64,000 bases of DNA. Origin: Limnomonas spitsbergensis. Its lineage: Eukaryota > Chlorophyta > Chlorophyceae > Chlamydomonadales. The notes under the pieces are model-generated. The model ran no database searches. It was not told where the DNA came from and saw only the letters and a program-made list of their open reading frames with translations. Within the stretch, counting starts at the first letter, position 1. The number at the start of each line of letters is the position of its first letter. Below, in pieces: positions 61,400 to 64,000 of this stretch. Both the position numbers and the translations under genes were made by a program. The stretch lies in contig JAYJMM010000042.1 of the NCBI GenBank assembly GCA_037349105.1, forward strand, positions 537,501-601,500. Direction: 5' to 3'.

Positions 61400-64000
61400 A
61401 CAAACACTTCATTGCACCTGATCGCAAGATTCTAGTGGGCGGAATCGAAAGTGGGTGTGAGTGTCACTAACGGCTGTCTCCACACACACACACACCACAA
61501 ACACTATAACGCCAGGATTGCCCCCTCCCCTCCCACACACACCACACACTATACCTGTCCCTCATCCTGTACACATACACAAGGATACACATATGACAGC
61601 ATCACCCCCCCCTCTAAGAACCATTATGCACTATACCCTGCCCCTCGTCCTAAACACACACAAACAAAGACACACACGGCAGCATCACCCCCTCCCTCTC
61701 ACACACACCACACAGTCACACACTATACCTGCCCCTCGCCCCGCACACACTTACAGCAGCCCAGCTTCACATCCTCGCCCCCCAGCTATAAACAGTCTTC
61801 CTGATTCAGCTGTGAAAGCACTCTCACCTTCCCTCCCTACTTCCCGCTCCTTCTACTTCCCCTGCCTTCCTCCCTTTCTCCCCACAGCTTAACCTCCCCC
61901 TTACTCCCCGCTCATCTCCTTCTCCCCTCTCCTCCCCCTACCCCACCGCTCCTCCCCCCACCTTCCGGCTCCCTTCCCCCCTCCCCCCCTGTACCCCTCT
62001 CTCTCACGTCTGCACTGTCTCTGTCAGCTGATTGTTGGCCTGCTCTATCTGCTGATTCATCTCCAGGATGGCTGCCCGATGGATTTCTTCCTGCTTCTGA
62101 AGCTGAGGTCAGGGGAGGGAGGGGGAGGGGGAGGGGAGGTAAGTGGAGAGGAGAGGCCAGGGTTGTGAGGGAGGAAGGGGAGGGAAGCGTGAGGGATGGA
62201 CAGCTGCCCGGGAGCTCTCCTCCTGCTTCTGAAGCTGGGGCCAAAGGTGCGTGTGTGTGTGAGGGGGGGGGGTGAGGGGAGGGAGGGGAGGGGACAGGAG
62301 AGGTCAGGGGAGGGGAGGGTGAGGATTGCTTGGGACAATGGCCGTGTGTGGGTCAAGGTTTGATCCCGGATGACCAAGACTTGACCGCCAGGCCGCCCCC
62401 AACAGATGGTCAGGCGCACAATAGTATGTAAAACATAACCCGCCAGCCCCACCAGCACCAGGTGGTCAGGCGCACAACACCAGAACACAACCCGACGGCC
62501 CCGCCTGCACTGCCCAGAACACAGCCACCCCCACCACGGGTGACTCAGGCAAAGCGCCTCGCAGGCGTTCATTACAATACCATGGAGCATAATTCGCCTG
62601 CCCAGCCCCACCTGTACTGCCCATAAAAGAGCCACCCCCACCTGTACTGCCGCCTGCCAGCCCCACCTGTACTGCCCATAAAAGAGCCAACCCCACCTGT
62701 ACTGCCGCCTGCCCAGCCCCACCTGTACTGCCCAGAACTCTTGGGTCTGATGGACCACCTCGCCCTGCAGGTACAAGGGACACAAAGTGAGAGATGTCAT
62801 CCGTTCCACAAGGGTTTAGGGTCAAGGGTTTATGCGACATCAAGAGAATCTGTCTGAATCTGTCTATCTGAAGGCCAGCGGCCAACTAACTGCCATGCAG
62901 CCATCTAACTGCCATGTGGCCATCTAACTGCTATGCAGCCATCTAACAGCCATGCGGCCATCTAACTGCTATGCGGCCATCTAACAGCCATGCGGCCATC
63001 TAACTGCTATGCGGCCATCTAACAGCCATGCGGCCATCTAACTGCTATGCGGCCATCTAACAGCCATGCGGCCATCTAACTGCTATGCGGCCATCTAACT
63101 GCTATGCGGCCATCTAACTGCTATGCGGCCATCTAACAGCCATGCGGCCATCTAACTGCTATGCGGCCATCTAACAGCCATGCGGCCATCTAACTGCTAT
63201 GCGGCCATCTAACTGCTATGCGGCCAGAGCGCTGGTAGCAGTATGCATTTTGAGCATGTGGAGGAATGGCGCCTTGCCTGACCCGTGACCTCTAAACCGA
63301 GCGCCCCAGACCACTAATTAGTCAGGCCCAGCAAGACAGCCCAGCCAAGCTGTATCTGACCTAAGTGTCCCAGACCACTAATTAGTCAGGCCCAGCAAGA
63401 CAACCCAGCCAAGCTCCATCTGACCTAAGTGTCCCAGACCACTAATTAGTCAGGCCCAGCAAGACAGCCCAGCCAAGCTGTATCTGACCTAAGTGTCCCA
63501 GACCACTAATTAGTCAGGCCCAGCAAGACAGCCCAGCCAAGCTCCATCTGACCTAAGTGTCCCAGACCACTAATTAGTCAGGCCCAGCAAGACAGCCCAG
63601 CCAAGCTGTATCTGACCTAAGTGTCCCAGACCACTAATTAGTCAGGCCCAGCAAGACAGCCCAGCCAAGCTCCATCTGACCTAAGTGTCCCAGACCACTA
63701 ATTAGTCAGGCCCAGCAAGACAGCCCAGCCAAGCTGTATCTGACCTAAGTGTCCCAGACCACTAATAAGTCAGGCCCAGCAAGACAGCCCAGCCAAGCTC
63801 CAACTGACCTAAGTGTCCCAGACCACTAATAAGGCAGGCCCAGCAAGACAGCCCAGCCAAGCTGTATCTGACCTAAGTGTCCCAGACCACTAATAAGTCA
63901 GGCCCAGCAAGACAGCCCGGCCAAGCTCCATCTGACCCTGAGGCCTTACTAGCACAGTCTTGAGGTCACTGCCGAGCGCTGCGACCATCTTGTTCACCAC
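57059..64000 (-). CDS. Coiled-coil protein, 3' part of gene (5' end outside window)
   Basis: Minus-strand exons: 64000-63950 (continues right), 62764-62723, 62102-62008, 61301-61214, 60033-59965, 59389-59306, 58985-58912, 58227-58159, 57469-57059. The peptides are heptad-rich: VVNKMVAALGSDLKTVL, GEVVHQTQEFWAVQ, LQKQEEIHRAAILEMNQQIE, YNQVVQGLNMQLEDAHSRLE, VAHLTAQVKNGLDTLEETSS, GLLQEMNQKLSVSQAALRDA, GKLEMGWESSLLSVERRARR, LVLGQTVETQQKQLEELKEQ. The last exon reads SQSQLDGSEARNKKLTAVSQ, then an alanine run and a low-complexity acidic tail ending EASPNS. Phases match throughout except between 58912 and 58227, where a small exon is missing or a border is wrong. I cannot assign a family; long coiled coils of this kind occur in Golgi tethers, cytoskeletal and centriolar proteins. 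The gene ends 1.2 kb before the GBP-like gene. Confidence 0.75.
57690..57845 (+). mobile_element. SINE-A copy, full-length type
   Basis: TATCAGCTACAGTTCAGCTA start, GGTGCGGCCAGCTCTGCTGC, TTGGGCCACCGGTTCAGGTT, GGTCGCAGGGCGGCCCAGC and a CCTACTAAAATAAACACTGA end. It is the copy that best shows both termini, suggesting a length near 155 bp. Confidence 0.68.
58240..58620. repeat. G-rich degenerate 10-bp repeat
   Basis: GCAGGGGCAGGGG units at 58290-58315 and about ten copies of GAGGCAGGC/GGGAGGCAGG between 58395 and 58545. It lies directly upstream (gene sense) of the 58227 exon acceptor, again giving a C-rich tract on the sense strand. Confidence 0.75.
58990..59305. repeat. Donor-side copies of the 59306 exon, with poly-C runs
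   Basis: Two direct copies of about 140 bp plus the original. Each repeats AGCATCAAGCTCCTCACCCG, CTTCTGTTGCCCTTTTAGCT, CAGTAGATTTCAGCAAACTC, CCATTGATGGAAACGAGGTA, a poly-C run (18 and 10) and TCGAGATCACATGGATGTGT. The exon part is GQQKR with donor CGG|GTAAGG (in copies CGG|GTGAGG). The copies next to the 58985 exon also duplicate its acceptor side CACATGGATG. Confidence 0.9.
59640..59964. repeat. Donor-side copies of the 59965 exon
   Basis: Two diverged copies, at about 59828-59880 (GTGTACCTCCACGCCTTGTA, AATGGAGCTCGTCTCCTCTT) and 59655-59705 (AACTTGAAGGTGAAGTTCGT, CTTTCCTC), of the true junction GCACTTGTACCTTGTACGTT plus GAGCTTGTCTCCTCCAGAG. CCTAAACAACCGTGTATGC-like text fills the spaces. 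Confidence 0.75.
60034..60850. repeat. Acceptor-side copy of the 60033 exon and ~86-bp array
   Basis: At 60160-60190 CACCTGTGAGTTCAAACGGG plus CCGCCTGAGGCAC copies the exon start (AARLNSQV versus true VAHLTAQV). From there to 60840 run about eight copies of an ~86-bp unit, GAGGCAGGGGGCTGAGGGAG, ACAGGGGTCTGAGGGAGGCA, GGGGTCAGGAGGAGAGGTGT, GGAATGGCGAGGAGTCAAGA. The array begins right at this copied acceptor. Confidence 0.85.
61302..61445. repeat. (CA)n microsatellite between two copies of an acceptor
   Basis: CTTCATTGCACCTGATCGCA plus AGATTCTAGTGGGC at 61405-61440 copies the junction TTGATTGTACCTGATCGCAA plus TATTGGCGTGGGC at 61293-61322. Between them lies (CA)n of about 19 repeats at 61362-61398. 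A second CA-rich region with ACACACACCACACACTATAC repeats continues to 61760. Confidence 0.85.
62103..62290. repeat. Acceptor-side copy of the 62102 exon
   Basis: CTCCTCCTGCTTCTGAAGCT at 62217-62236 copies TTCTTCCTGCTTCTGAAGCT at 62085-62104, exon start plus acceptor, with the preceding CTGCCCGGGAGCT also matching CTGCCCGATGGAT. GGGAGGGGAGG purine repeat separates the two. Confidence 0.8.
62440..62722. repeat. Donor-side copies of the 62723 exon
   Basis: Five to seven copies of GCCCAGCCCCACCTGTACTG with CCCATAAAAGAGCC or CCGCCT spacers. On the minus strand each is GGGCAGTACAG|GTGGGGCTGGG, the last eleven exon bases and the donor. Further left, CCCCGCCTGCACTGCCCAGA at 62500 is a decayed member. 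Every copy retains a consensus-quality donor. Confidence 0.9.
62880..63232. repeat. 19-bp minisatellite
   Basis: About 18 copies of GCCATCTAACTGCTATGCG and GCCATCTAACAGCCATGCG. The two variants alternate regularly for most of the array, giving a 38-bp higher-order period, and lapse into runs of the first variant near 63090-63130 and 63200-63225. Confidence 0.95.
63290..63945. repeat. 64-bp minisatellite with two-unit higher order
   Basis: About ten copies of TGACCTAAGTGTCCCAGACC, ACTAATTAGTCAGGCCCAGC, AAGACAGCCCAGCCAAGC, in which the following tetranucleotide alternates TGTA/TCCA in strict succession, so the true period is 128 bp. Copies at the right end share an ATTAG to ATAAG change. The array abuts the donor of the exon at 63950. 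Confidence 0.95.

Overview
The window is nuclear DNA of a eukaryote, most likely a chlorophyte green alga. Coding exons are short and GC-rich with strict GT-AG (rarely GC-AG) borders, introns are long and full of minisatellites, plant-type CCCTAAA motifs are scattered through it, and the recognisable proteins are standard eukaryotic ones. A volvocalean such as a Haematococcus-like alga is my guess, not a demonstration. Most lines in a six-frame translation are shadows of tandem repeats; the genes below were assembled by hand from splice signals and reading-frame continuity.

Layout, left to right: a partial minus-strand gene with fibronectin-III-like exons (about 0.5-7.6 kb); an uncertain 199-codon ORF (8.8-9.4 kb); the last two exons of an unrecognised minus-strand gene (10.9-12.5 kb); a complete 15-exon TCF25/NULP1 (RQC1-type) gene, minus (13.6-27.2 kb, 734 aa); a divergent plus-strand 3-exon gene for a 116-aa one-TM protein (27.4-31.7 kb); a complete 6-exon VTI1 Qb-SNARE gene, minus (33.6-38.9 kb, 222 aa); a complete 17-exon guanylate-binding-protein-like GTPase, minus (40.3-55.8 kb, 783 aa); and the 3' part of a coiled-coil protein gene, minus, running off the right edge (57.1-64 kb). 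The genes do not form an obvious pathway. TCF25 and the 116-aa gene share a 199-bp promoter region. Coding sequence is only about 12-16% of the long genes.

The most striking property is how the introns are built. At most exons, on one or both sides, the exon-intron junction itself (some 20-60 bp of exon plus the adjoining intron) has been copied in direct tandem into the intron, from one extra copy up to long arrays. Donor-side copies lie downstream of the true donor, acceptor-side copies lie upstream of the true acceptor, so the message is unchanged while the intron fills with decaying decoy splice sites. Several large minisatellites (72-bp, 87-bp and a 1.35-kb G-rich tract) can be traced to such an exon edge. 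Two dispersed SINE-like families also occur, one carrying a tRNA-like head.
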